The position numbers and the translations under genes were made by a program. Source: Aureispira sp964445645 (GTDB lineage Bacteria; Bacteroidota; Bacteroidia; Chitinophagales; Saprospiraceae). Taken from it: 64,000 nt of DNA. The DNA is taken from positions 1-64,000 of the forward strand of contig CAYULH010000001.1 in assembly GCA_964445645.1 (NCBI GenBank). Direction: 5' to 3'. Within the stretch, counting starts at the first letter, position 1; each line of letters begins with the position of its first letter. Below the pieces are notes generated by a model that saw nothing but the letters and a program-made list of their open reading frames with translations, did no database searches and was not told the DNA's origin. This document shows positions 30,654-38,660 of the stretch, one piece after another.

Positions 30654-32125
30654 TTAGGTATCACATAAGCCCCAATATCAGGCACGCCCGTTCTGGCACG
30701 GCCAATGGCATCATTGGCTGGGCCGGCAGCACTGCCCATCGGAAATACGGCCGTAGTGCCTGCATTGTTGGCAGGAGAGGCAGAAGTATCAATTTGGTAA
30801 TTATTCTCATCCTCCTCCACAAACAAAGGCCGCTGGTTGCTCACACAGTTAAAGAGATTCTGACTAAAGGTATCTACCTTTACCAAGCAATTATTAAAGG
30901 CATAATTAAAATTATTGCTAGGCCCATTGCCATACAAAATCTCAATCTCCTCACTTCTATTACCATAAATAATACAATTGGTAAAATAAGCATCACCACG
31001 ATCCAGCACGGTAGTTTGTACACCATTAATTACTTGGATTTCAAAATCACGATAACTAAATACAGGCTCTGAACGGCGCACCAAGCCATTGGCTACGTTA
31101 ATAAAGGTACAGTGCCTAAAATTATACGTACCACCTCTCACACCTACAAAGTTATATTGGTTAGAATTGGCCAAAATAGTGTTGCTCATTTCAATATTGC
31201 CCCCACGGCTCAATACACAAGAGCGATCCACATTAAAAATCTTGCAATTTTTCATACGCAACTTCGGATTGCCATTCACACTAGCCGAGTCCACAAAAAT
31301 CCCATCCACAGAATTTCTAATAATAGTACCTTCAATAATATTATCCAAGCTCGTAGGACTGAGGTAAATGCCATTGTGATGAAAAGGAATCAATTGGTAA
31401 TCCTCCTCCAAACGATGCGTTTTGAATTCTACAGGATTGCTAAGATCGCCCCCAATATTGGAGCGAATACAAGAATTGTGACCAATATACAGCACCGCTC
31501 GATCGCCGGGCCTAGAGGTGGGGCCACCAAACATATAAATTTCGGTACCTGCCGGAATATTAATACAAGAATTGCTATCCACCGCAATTACACCCATCAT
31601 AATATAAGGCCGTTGGTTGCTCAATTGTAGGGTCTGGTTGACATAACGGGTCAAATAGCCAACCCGCCCAATATAATTGGCATTCCAACCATAAGCATAT
31701 AAGGTAACTGTTTGCACACCTCCCCCTGCTGTTTCAAAAGTGATAGAATCCGTGCGAACAGCATCGCCATTATTAGGATCAATAAAAACACTGGCAAAAA
31801 TATAAATACTGTCATTGGCTGGAATCTCCACATTCTCAGCAGATACCCCTGCCAAACCATCAATATTGATGTTATAATCCGAAAATTCTCCTCCTCCAAG
31901 TGCGATTCTATTAATTCGGATGGGTTGAGCATGGCGATTGTACACCTTAAAACGGCGAGTAGCATTGCCCAAATTGGTAAATACCGTGTCAAAAGTAAGG
32001 GTATCGAGCGAAAACTCTAAACCAGCCCCAGGGGTAGTAATAAGCTCATTTCTATTGCAAGCCATTAATTGTAAACCAATAATGACGCTGAAAAAAAACA
32101 ATAGTTTTAAAAAGTAAACACGCAT
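30650..32125 (-). CDS. lipoprotein with right-handed beta-helix repeats
   Basis: 491 residues. The signal peptide ends in a lipobox (LQLMAC, Cys at about 23), so it is an envelope lipoprotein. Residues ~35-150 look like an immunoglobulin-like choice-of-anchor domain (LEFSLDTLTFDTVFTNLGNATRRF). From ~190 on there are successive beta-helix coils with Asn and hydrophobic ladders (GTIIRNSVDGIFVDSASVNG, MKNCKIFNVDRSCVLSRGGN). The tail contains NNAGTTAV and PDIGAYVIPN, a frequent end of surface beta-helix proteins. There is no T9SS sorting domain. Function is unknown; carbohydrate binding or cleavage is possible. Its TAA and that of crtY share the same TTAA. Confidence 0.8.
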   Translation of the reverse strand: MRVYFLKLLFFFSVIIGLQLMACNRNELITTPGAGLEFSLDTLTFDTVFTNLGNATRRFKVYNRHAQPIRINRIALGGGEFSDYNINIDGLAGVSAENVEIPANDSIYIFASVFIDPNNGDAVRTDSITFETAGGGVQTVTLYAYGWNANYIGRVGYLTRYVNQTLQLSNQRPYIMMGVIAVDSNSCINIPAGTEIYMFGGPTSRPGDRAVLYIGHNSCIRSNIGGDLSNPVEFKTHRLEEDYQLIPFHHNGIYLSPTSLDNIIEGTIIRNSVDGIFVDSASVNGNPKLRMKNCKIFNVDRSCVLSRGGNIEMSNTILANSNQYNFVGVRGGTYNFRHCTFINVANGLVRRSEPVFSYRDFEIQVINGVQTTVLDRGDAYFTNCIIYGNRSEEIEILYGNGPSNNFNYAFNNCLVKVDTFSQNLFNCVSNQRPLFVEEDENNYQIDTSASPANNAGTTAVFPMGSAAGPANDAIGRARTGVPDIGAYVIPN

Positions 32126-32158
32126 AAGTTGTGATTTCTAAGTTGTAATGTGGAGCAG

Positions 32159-32166
32159 CAAAGATA
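32159..32166 (-). promoter_or_regulatory. -7 element of the beta-helix lipoprotein gene
   Basis: On the minus strand the sequence reads TATCTTTG, an exact TAnnTTTG match, about 34 bases before the ATG. No clear -33 TTG. Confidence 0.45.
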
Positions 32167-32411
32167 ACATAAGCCCTCTGAATTAGGGGATTATTAGTAA
32201 AACTCTACCTAAATAAATCAGTAAGTAAAACGTAAAAATCAGACTATAGGCTATACTGTTTAAAAAAAAATAAAGAATAGAAAAAAGTTTGGCACGCTAT
32301 TTTCAAAGTACTATAATAGAAGCCTAGAACGTACGGATTTTTGATTTTAAAAACCTGTATTTCAGTTCTTAATAAAGATAAAATAAATATATCGGTGTGT
32401 TGTTTTAACCC

Positions 32412-32680
32412 TATGTTTGAGTACCCAAAATAGCACAACTATTGTCGTTAGTAGTTGGCTGTTCTGCAAGAAAGTGGCGACACTTTTTTGCAGCTCTTTT
32501 AAGACTACTTAAGATAAAACGCACAGACCTACCAAAGTGTAGGGCGTGCAAGGAATAAAATGTTCAGAATTGTTTTAGGAAGTTTCGGCGTGGTGGGTTA
32601 GAGACGCTGCGCTCGAAATTGTTTTTATGGGTGATAAGAAAGTGCCTTCTCGATTTTTCGGGAGGCACTTTTGTTTTTTA
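32412..32680 (+). ncRNA. candidate structured small RNA, unknown class
   Basis: TATGTTTG (32412-32419) is an exact promoter -7 match. Downstream come four hairpins in 200 bases. The first is a 13-bp stem with a GCGA tetraloop (CTGCAAGAAAGTG / CACTTTTTTGCAG, 32464-32493). The second pairs GCAC..CCTAC with GTAGG..GTGC (32521-32549). The third pairs TTTCG-GCG with CGC..CGAAA (about 32584-32622). The last is a terminator with a T run on the plus strand. The palindrome TTAAGACTACTTAA (32499-32512) lies between the first two. I do not recognise tmRNA, RNase P, 6S or SRP RNA in it. Chance in AT-rich sequence remains possible. Confidence 0.35.
32638..32677. terminator. terminator hairpin next to rsmE stop
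   Basis: AAAGTGCCT-TCTCG and CGGGA-AGGCACTTT-like arms (AAAGTGCCTTCTCG / CGGGAGGCACTTTT) pair around a short T-rich loop and are followed on the plus strand by GTTTTTTAG. On the minus strand, after the rsmE stop, the tail is only ACTTTCTT, so the stronger signal is for the plus strand. Confidence 0.7.
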
Positions 32681-33376
32681 GTGTAATAAATGTACCGTAT
32701 GGCAAGCAATCAGTCCTGCAGTTTCTGTTCTCAAGCGGCTCTGGCCGAGGCTTATTGCCTCAAATCCTTGTTCTTGCGCCCAAGCCACCTCTTGTGGGCT
32801 AAAATCACCCTCCGGCCCAATAAGCAAAAAAACAGTTGGAACGGCCGCCACTTTTTCTTTTAGGGGGGGCAAATTAGTGGTATTGCAATGAGCAATGCCT
32901 TTAAAATCGGCCTCTACCGTTGTTATGACTTCCTTAAAGGGGCGCAAGGGGTGCAATACGGGGAAAATGGTTTTGATGGATTGTTTGGCGGCCGATAGTA
33001 CAATTTTTTCTAAGCGATCCAGTCGGATATTTTTTCGCTCCGAACGCTGGCAGCGCAAAAAACTCACTTCATCAATGCCCAATTCGGTGGCTTTTTCCAA
33101 GAACCATTCAAGGCGGCTGTTATTTTTGGTGGGCGCAATACCAATATGCAGTTTAAATGGTCGCTGATCGGGGCTAGGCAATGGTTTTAGAATACGTAAA
33201 GTGGTGCTTTTTTTATCAAAAGCCGTCAGTTCTGCCTCATACAAGTTGCCTTTGCCATCTGTGATGGTCAGAATAGCCCCAATCCCCTTTCTTAATGTTT
33301 TGGTACAATGTTTTGTTTCTTCTTCGCCCAAGTAGGCGGTTTCTTCTTGAATGTTATTGGTGTGAAAAAGCTGCAT
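32678..33376 (-). CDS. rsmE: 16S rRNA (uracil-1498-N3)-methyltransferase
   Basis: 232-residue SPOUT-fold methyltransferase that methylates U1498 of 16S rRNA. It has the N-terminal PUA-like part (about 1-70), then KNNSRLEWFLEKATELGIDE and RCQRSERKNIRLDRLEKI, which belong to the RsmE core. The SAM-binding trefoil knot is formed by LLIGPEGDFSPQE and SLGQSRLRTETAG near the C-terminus. Length and motifs are normal. It is transcribed toward the beta-helix lipoprotein gene but separated from it by the intergenic region described above. Confidence 0.95.
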   Translation of the reverse strand: MQLFHTNNIQEETAYLGEEETKHCTKTLRKGIGAILTITDGKGNLYEAELTAFDKKSTTLRILKPLPSPDQRPFKLHIGIAPTKNNSRLEWFLEKATELGIDEVSFLRCQRSERKNIRLDRLEKIVLSAAKQSIKTIFPVLHPLRPFKEVITTVEADFKGIAHCNTTNLPPLKEKVAAVPTVFLLIGPEGDFSPQEVAWAQEQGFEAISLGQSRLRTETAGLIACHTVHLLH

Positions 33377-33781
33377 AAAACAAAAAGTTTTAAAAAAGTT
33401 GTTCTAATATTTGGTTTTAGAAACAAAATGTTTTAGATTTGTGTTATCACAATGACAGACAATGAAGATGTTTAAAAATGGAATTGCGTTGAACCGAGGC
33501 TTTGCCGAGCTCACGCAAGTATAATGAGTAATAATTTGGTTCTAACCGAACCTGCGAGCTCACGAAGTAATCAAGGCAAAAATTTAGTTCATAGCAGCGC
33601 TATGGAGTCAATTTTTAACACTCGCAAAGCGATCTGACTTGGTTTGTACTGTGTACAAGTCAATCAGTAGTAGGGCAAAATTAGCTTTAGTGCGCTACGC
33701 TTATGAGTTCACTTCGTTCAGTTCATTAGCAACATTAGGCTATTCTTAAACAACTTCAATAAGCGTTTAAAATAATATCTC
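33377..33781. repeat. 405-base spacer rich in short palindromes
   Basis: No gene. Between 33490 and 33735 there are several small inverted repeats: GGCTTTGCC, CATAGC-AGC-GCTATG (33590-33604), CGC-AAA-GCG, and TTGTAC-TGT-GTACAA with an outer GACTTG/CAAGTC pair. The string GAGCTCACG occurs twice (33508 and 33556 regions). The base composition is visibly more GC-mixed than other spacers here. It resembles a patch of degraded intergenic repeat elements; I cannot name the family. Confidence 0.5.
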
Positions 33782-34663
33782 ATGGAGAATCAACCATTTA
33801 CTAATCCACCCCTCAAAACCCCTGAAGCAAAGGGAGCTGTTTTTACAACAGTAACCCCTATTTTGAGAGAAGATACCATAGAATTAGTAGAAGCACAACA
33901 TACGGAATCCCCCGAAGAAAAAGCCTTGGTTGTAGCAAAAGAAACAGCCAAAAGACCAGTTTTCTCCATAAAACCCTTTTTGCAATCGCTTTTTTATGCG
34001 GTACAATGGCCACAACTCAAACGTCAATTTACCAAAGAAGCTTTGCTGGTCAATACCAAGCGTCATTGGACAAAGCTGCTTGTAGGAGGCTTGTTGTGTT
34101 ATGGCACCCAAATAACGTTTAATCCAGCACCCAATATGCACAGTACGGCTACTATTTTGCCCTCTGTTACACGCTCTATTCCTACAGTAGCTACCCAAGC
34201 ACAAGCCTTAGTGCCTGCTACCACCGTATCTATCCACGCCAAAGAGCAGTACATTGCTCGTTTTGTTGGGGTAGCACAAGGCGAAATGAAGAAATATGGT
34301 ATTCCTGCTTCTGTTATTTTGAGTTTATCTATTATTGAAAGCAATTATGGAACGACTCCATTAGCCCAAGCTGGCAACAATTATTTTGCCTTGAGTTGTG
34401 CGGCCAATTCATTGGCAGAGGGCATTGTAGAACGTGCGATGTACCAGCAGACTTGTTATGTGCATTATGAGAATGCTTGGACAAGTTTTAGAGCCAATAG
34501 TTTGCGCTTGGGCAGTGCCAATTTTCAGGCATTAAAAGGAGAAAAAGACTATCATACATGGGCGGCAGCCCTAGAACAACAGGGCTTGGTAGAAGCCGTG
34601 AATTTGGTAGGACTCATCGAGTTGCACCAGCTCCACCAATACGATTCTGTCCAAGAAAAGTAA
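33782..34663 (+). CDS. membrane-anchored glucosaminidase-domain protein
   Basis: 293 residues. About 95 residues of charged, presumably cytoplasmic sequence lead to one weak hydrophobic segment (about 99-112), a Ser/Thr/Pro linker, and a C-terminal glucosaminidase (FlgJ/endo-beta-N-acetylglucosaminidase-type) domain from about 150. The domain shows PASVILSLSIIESNYGTTPL, with Glu186 in the catalytic position, then AQAGNNYFAL and YENAWTSFRANSLRL. It should cut the glycan strands of peptidoglycan in the periplasm, in cell-wall remodelling. The long N-terminal cytoplasmic part is unusual for the family. A terminator follows at 34777. Confidence 0.8.
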   Translation: MENQPFTNPPLKTPEAKGAVFTTVTPILREDTIELVEAQHTESPEEKALVVAKETAKRPVFSIKPFLQSLFYAVQWPQLKRQFTKEALLVNTKRHWTKLLVGGLLCYGTQITFNPAPNMHSTATILPSVTRSIPTVATQAQALVPATTVSIHAKEQYIARFVGVAQGEMKKYGIPASVILSLSIIESNYGTTPLAQAGNNYFALSCAANSLAEGIVERAMYQQTCYVHYENAWTSFRANSLRLGSANFQALKGEKDYHTWAAALEQQGLVEAVNLVGLIELHQLHQYDSVQEK

Positions 34664-34776
34664 ACCAATGGTTTCAAAAATATACCTAACGCTAGGAAAC
34701 TACAGCTTTATACTTTTATCCCATTCCCCAAATTTACAAAGAAGCTAAGTATAGGTCAAGTTGAGTGTTTCTAGCT

Positions 34777-34815
34777 GGCAGTCATTCGCAAAAGGCGAGT
34801 GGCTGCCTCTTTTTT
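34777..34815 (+). terminator. intrinsic terminator after glucosaminidase gene
   Basis: GGCAGTCATTCGC and GCGAGTGGCTGCC form a 13-bp stem with two wobbles, followed by TCTTTTTT. Confidence 0.85.
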
Positions 34816-34905
34816 GGTAGAGGAATTGAAGAACTGTGCAAGAATGGTTATCTTTATTCTATTGGCTTAATGTAAAATTATGTAATATAACTATCAAAAA
34901 AGATT

Positions 34906-35079
34906 ATGTCAAACACAGAGGATGTGCGCTGGATCCAAAGGTTTAGTAATTATAATAGAGTCTTGGACAAATTCAATAATATATTCCAAAAAATAATCCA
35001 CCAATACCAAGCTCTTTTTAATCGTTTTAGAATCACTATGGAGGAGAAGAGAGCAGGAAGTCAACTAGATTTATTCTAA
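34906..35079 (+). CDS. shortened HEPN/HepT-like protein (nucleotidyltransferase substrate-binding), possible remnant
   Basis: 57-residue open frame, 4 bases before the nucleotidyltransferase gene. Its start, EDVRWIQRFSNYNRVLDKF, closely resembles the N-terminus of the HI0074/HepT-like HEPN family that pairs with MNT-domain nucleotidyltransferases. Its end (IIHQYQALFNRFRITME) resembles the last helix of such proteins. Family members have about 130 residues; the middle helices, including the RxxxxH/tyrosine region, are missing. An in-frame internal deletion is the simplest reading. Whether the product is still made is unknown. The identification is from memory of the family and the neighbour. 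Confidence 0.5.
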   Translation: MSNTEDVRWIQRFSNYNRVLDKFNNIFQKIIHQYQALFNRFRITMEEKRAGSQLDLF

Positions 35080-35083
35080 CAAT

Positions 35084-35410
35084 ATGAAATACGGAATCAA
35101 ACAAGCTTATATAGATCAGATTCATGCAGTTTTGGCTAGGTATCCTGCTGTTGAAAAGGTATTGCTATATGGTTCTAGAGCCAAGGGCACCCATCGCAAG
35201 TGGTCTGATATTGATTTGGCATTTTGTGGAGCAACCATGACGCTTTCTTTGTTAATGAAAATAGAGCATGAGCTGGATGATTTATTAATGCCCTACAAAT
35301 TAGACGCATCCATTTTTCATCTTATTGAGAATACAGATATGATAGAGCATATTAATAGGGTGGGAGTGGTGTTTTATGAGCGTGTAACTAAACCGAGCCA
35401 ACAACTTTAA
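35084..35410 (+). CDS. MntA-like nucleotidyltransferase (Pol-beta fold)
   Basis: 108-residue minimal nucleotidyltransferase. The active-site signature is GSRAKG followed by SDIDLAF: Gly-Ser of the nucleotide loop and the two metal-binding aspartates. A third carboxylate is probably in KLDASIF. Stand-alone proteins of this size normally pair with a HEPN protein, and MntA-type antitoxins AMPylate or otherwise modify the HepT toxin. Here the partner upstream is reduced to 57 residues, so the module may be a relic, or the enzyme may have another target. The two frames are 4 bases apart and the next gene starts 14 bases downstream. Confidence 0.82.
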   Translation: MKYGIKQAYIDQIHAVLARYPAVEKVLLYGSRAKGTHRKWSDIDLAFCGATMTLSLLMKIEHELDDLLMPYKLDASIFHLIENTDMIEHINRVGVVFYERVTKPSQQL

Positions 35411-35424
35411 TAACAGCAACTAAC

Positions 35425-36294
35425 ATGGCAGCAGCAATAGCAATTTTCTTTTCCATTGCCTACTTCGTTTTTATATGGTGGCTAGTATTATGGACAAAGA
35501 ACAGACACAAGAAGCATCACGAAGCTACACAGGAATATATTTCGGATGGAGAACTGTTTCGATTGATGAATAAGACCAACCACTTTATTACCTCAGAGCA
35601 ATTGGCAGAAGTAACAGGCATGGATCCTAAGGCCGCTTACAAACGATTGTGGTATTTGGCACATCAAGGAGTTATTACAGGATATTATAATGCTGGTGGT
35701 GCCCAAAAAGGTGTTTTTCAATTGCCTGAAACCGTACCTTTAGAGAGGATTCCCTCTATGGATATTCAACAATTATCCGATCGTGAAATTGTAAAACAAA
35801 TCTTGGTACATGCACGAGATTATCAAGTGACCGTTGCAGAGTTGGTGGTTATTTTTGATATTGATATTTATGAGGCCAAGGCATTGCTCAAACGTTTGCT
35901 CAAGAGCCAATTGGTGAGTCGCTTGCGAAAAGGGGTACAGCACATTTATGTTATCAATCGCTCTATACAACAACAGCACTATGTTTCGGGCCAAAACAGG
36001 GGCAATACTTCACTTAAGCAACAACTAGAAGAAGTCCAAAAAATAGCGCTACCGTCTACACCAGAACCAACAGTGGAGCGTATCAAAATACCCGATGCAG
36101 ATGTGATTCAGTTGGCTATAGAACACGATGGACGTTTAACCCCCACACTACTATGTTTGAAGCACAAAATCTCTATTGAAGAGGCCAAGCAAAAATTGGA
36201 GATGTTGTATGAGCAAGGTACTTTTGTAGTAGATGTAGACGAGTCTAATTATGTAATGGGCTACCAGTTGCGTGATAAATCTTTATTGAAATAA
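35425..36294 (+). CDS. membrane-anchored multi-winged-helix protein, copy 1
   Basis: 289 residues. One N-terminal membrane helix (about 4-26) is followed by a basic stretch (KNRHKKHH) and by three winged-helix-like modules. Module 1 covers about 45-100 (FRLMNKTNHFITSEQLAEVTGMD), module 2 about 115-175 (VTVAELVVIFDIDIYEAKALL), and module 3 about 215-285 (DADVIQLAIEHDGRLTPTLL). Topology puts the modules in the cytoplasm. No known family was recognised, and it is not clear that they bind DNA. The next gene, 6 bases downstream, is a full-length paralogue. The pair follows the nucleotidyltransferase by 14 bases. Confidence 0.65.
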   Translation: MAAAIAIFFSIAYFVFIWWLVLWTKNRHKKHHEATQEYISDGELFRLMNKTNHFITSEQLAEVTGMDPKAAYKRLWYLAHQGVITGYYNAGGAQKGVFQLPETVPLERIPSMDIQQLSDREIVKQILVHARDYQVTVAELVVIFDIDIYEAKALLKRLLKSQLVSRLRKGVQHIYVINRSIQQQHYVSGQNRGNTSLKQQLEEVQKIALPSTPEPTVERIKIPDADVIQLAIEHDGRLTPTLLCLKHKISIEEAKQKLEMLYEQGTFVVDVDESNYVMGYQLRDKSLLK

Positions 36295-36300
36295 TTCATT

Positions 36301-37155
36301 ATGACAAAATTAGTTGTTCTTTCTGCTATTATCATTTTTTGTGTGTTGCTTATTGCACTTGGGGCGTGGTTGTACCAAAAGCAAAAAGAAGCCCACAAGG
36401 CTTTTCAAGTCATTATCAAAGATGCAGAGCTATTTCAATTAATCAATAAAACCAACCATTTTATTACGGCTGCCCAATTGGCTGATGCTGTAGGGGTAGA
36501 CATTAAAAAAGCCAAGGGGCATCTGGCTTACCTCAGTCAGTTTGGCGCACTCAAGAGTTTTTATGATGCTGGAGGGGTGTCAACAGGGGTGTATCAATTG
36601 GTAGAAACGGTACCAGTGGAACCCATTCCCAAGATGAATGTACATCAAATGAGCGATCGAGAAATTGTAGAGACACTATTGTTGTATACTTCTGATTATC
36701 AAGTAACCTTGGCGGAGTTGGTGGTTGTTTTTGATATAGATATTTACGAAGCCAAAGAATTGCTCAAACGTTTATTAAAAAACAAACAAGTAAGCTACCT
36801 TTTCAAAGGCATGAGCTTTATTTATGTACTGAACCCTGCTGTCAGACAAGTTGCTGCAACTACTCCGAGTACCTTCAAAGAGGAACTGAATACCTTAAAA
36901 AATCTCCCCCTGCCCACCCAACTGCCCAAGGTAGAGGAACGCATCAAAATACCCGATGCAGATGTCATTCAATTGGCCATAGAACACGACGGCCGCCTCA
37001 CTCCCACACTCTTATGCCTCAAAAGCAAAATTTCTATAGAAGAGGCCAAATACAAATTGGAGCAACTCTATGAGCAAGGTACTTTTGTCATGGATATTGA
37101 TGAATCCAATTATGTGATGCAGTACCAATTGCGGGATCAATCTTTGTTGAGTTAA
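36301..37155 (+). CDS. membrane-anchored multi-winged-helix protein, copy 2
   Basis: 284-residue paralogue of the preceding protein with the same order: membrane helix (about 5-25), basic stretch, three winged-helix-like modules. The C-terminal module is nearly identical in the two copies (IKIPDADVIQLAIEHDGRLT, SNYVM.YQLRD.SLL), while the membrane helix and module 1 have diverged. This suggests an old tandem duplication with purifying selection or conversion acting on the C-terminal part. Its stop codon overlaps the stop of the convergent M20-like gene (shared TTAA), with no terminator between. Function unknown. Confidence 0.65.
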   Translation: MTKLVVLSAIIIFCVLLIALGAWLYQKQKEAHKAFQVIIKDAELFQLINKTNHFITAAQLADAVGVDIKKAKGHLAYLSQFGALKSFYDAGGVSTGVYQLVETVPVEPIPKMNVHQMSDREIVETLLLYTSDYQVTLAELVVVFDIDIYEAKELLKRLLKNKQVSYLFKGMSFIYVLNPAVRQVAATTPSTFKEELNTLKNLPLPTQLPKVEERIKIPDADVIQLAIEHDGRLTPTLLCLKSKISIEEAKYKLEQLYEQGTFVMDIDESNYVMQYQLRDQSLLS

Positions 37156-38528
37156 ATACTATTCGTCAACAAACGATGATAAAACTGCAGCAATTGTTGA
37201 TAATTGGAGCGACTAATACTTTCCTCCATTCCCAATTGAGCCTTGGGCCAAGAGGCGGAATCTTGAACAATAGGTTGGAAATAAAAAATTGGAGTTGGAA
37301 TATTGGAAACACAAGGCGGCTGCTTTCTATCAATCCAAGCAGGTGCAGTGAGCAAATTGGGAAAAACCTCTTTGCAAGTATTGGCCAATAGACGATAAGA
37401 ACGACTGCCTGCATCGGCTGTAGTTTGATGGGACCAAACATTCCAATCACCAACAACCATGATAGAATCCGAATTTATCAAAGAAGCAATGGCATTGAGT
37501 GTGCTTGTTGTGAGTTGGGGCGCAGTAACTTTTAGTACCACCGTATCGGCATCTGTAAAGGCTGGAATCAATTGTATGCTTGTGCCTGCAAGCTGTTTGG
37601 CTAGTGTATGGGAGCCAAAATAAGTAGATTTATTCCACTGGAGCAGCCACGAATTGGAGGTTACAAAACGTTTGGTAAAGGGCAATTCAGGACTGAGTTG
37701 TTGTAGCAAGTGTTGAGCAGCCGCTTGTTCTACCTCTACAGCAGGCAATTGTTCTTCTAGCTGATTCAAAAAATTACTCCAATCAACAGTAGATTGTTTT
37801 TTGATAAGGGAAATTTTGGCTTGAGCCAATTGACCTATTCCAATAAAAGCAACAGGCGCATCCAATTCCCACAACAAATCTTGGGCAATCAAGCCCCCTG
37901 TTTGAAGCATGTATTCAGGCGTGGTGCCGGCTTGTGCCAATGCCTTTAAGATTTGTGCTTCTCCTGCTTGAGCAGGAAAGGGAAAGGCCATATAAATGGT
38001 GCGGTCAGGCAGTTGCTCTTGCGCTACCAAAGCCTGCAATACTTCCAGCATGGCAATCATGGCCGTTTTGCCTCCTTGCACGCCTTGTCCGTAGATATGT
38101 GTATCGGTCAAATGTCCAGCAAAGGGAGGCATAGACCAATTTGCAGCTTGTTTGCTAGTAGGAATAGATATTTCGGGGCTTGCCACCCAAACAATAGGCG
38201 CCAAGTCGGCATTTCGGCCTATCCATTTGGCTACCCAATTGGACGGCCCAAACTCCTGCCATTCTATATTGGGGTTGTCCAACAACAAAGGATACGTTTG
38301 TTGTATCCAATTGTAAAAGGCAACCATTTGAACCGTACCCGTACTATCTGAACTATTGGCGTATCGCAGCGCTTCTGTCAGGTGTTTTTCTGATTGGGGA
38401 TAAATAGGGAAATCAGTTGCTAAAACAATATTGCTTTGTACAGAAGTGTTGGTGACGGTATTGAATAAGGCAACTAAGCCTAGTAGGCTGCCTACAAAAA
38501 TCAGTAAAACAAGTAAAAGTTGGCGCAT
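37152..38528 (-). CDS. M20-family peptidase homologue lacking metal ligands (pseudo-enzyme)
   Basis: 458 residues with an N-terminal membrane or signal segment (about 1-24). The body follows the M20 carboxypeptidase/PM20D1 plan. PIVWVASPEISIP stands where the family has PILLMAHxDVVP. NWSMPPFAGHLTDTHIYGQG matches the W..PPFSG....GYIWGRG stretch. GQGVQGGK replaces GRGALDDK, FPFPAQAGE replaces FGHDEEVGG, and LGMEESISRSNY replaces HGxNERISxxxY. So the zinc-binding His, Asp, Glu and final His are all absent, though length and framework are intact. It is therefore probably not a peptidase but a binding or structural protein in the periplasm. The alignment was done by eye. Confidence 0.7.
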   Translation of the reverse strand: MRQLLLVLLIFVGSLLGLVALFNTVTNTSVQSNIVLATDFPIYPQSEKHLTEALRYANSSDSTGTVQMVAFYNWIQQTYPLLLDNPNIEWQEFGPSNWVAKWIGRNADLAPIVWVASPEISIPTSKQAANWSMPPFAGHLTDTHIYGQGVQGGKTAMIAMLEVLQALVAQEQLPDRTIYMAFPFPAQAGEAQILKALAQAGTTPEYMLQTGGLIAQDLLWELDAPVAFIGIGQLAQAKISLIKKQSTVDWSNFLNQLEEQLPAVEVEQAAAQHLLQQLSPELPFTKRFVTSNSWLLQWNKSTYFGSHTLAKQLAGTSIQLIPAFTDADTVVLKVTAPQLTTSTLNAIASLINSDSIMVVGDWNVWSHQTTADAGSRSYRLLANTCKEVFPNLLTAPAWIDRKQPPCVSNIPTPIFYFQPIVQDSASWPKAQLGMEESISRSNYQQLLQFYHRLLTNSI

Positions 38529-38660
38529 TGATATAGCTGTATTATAACTAAGTCCTAATCATTGGTTGATTAGAATAATAAGTAGTCTTAAAAGGCTACA
38601 ATATACAAGTCTTGTTTTATAAAAACAGCTACAAAAGGCAAGTTGTTGAGAATAAAAGGA

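Larger units (their letters stand above)
32126..32677. other. 552-base intergenic region between two minus-strand genes
   Basis: No protein gene. From the lipoprotein side it holds that gene's promoter (32159-32166), then AT-rich sequence, then from 32412 a chain of plus-strand elements that look like a small RNA gene (separate entry), ending in a terminator that abuts rsmE. Confidence 0.6.

Noticed and set aside
32412..32680. tRNA, tmRNA, RNase P RNA or SRP RNA in this spacer
   Set aside because: No T-loop, CCA end, tag frame or known core motifs were found; kept only as an unclassified RNA candidate.
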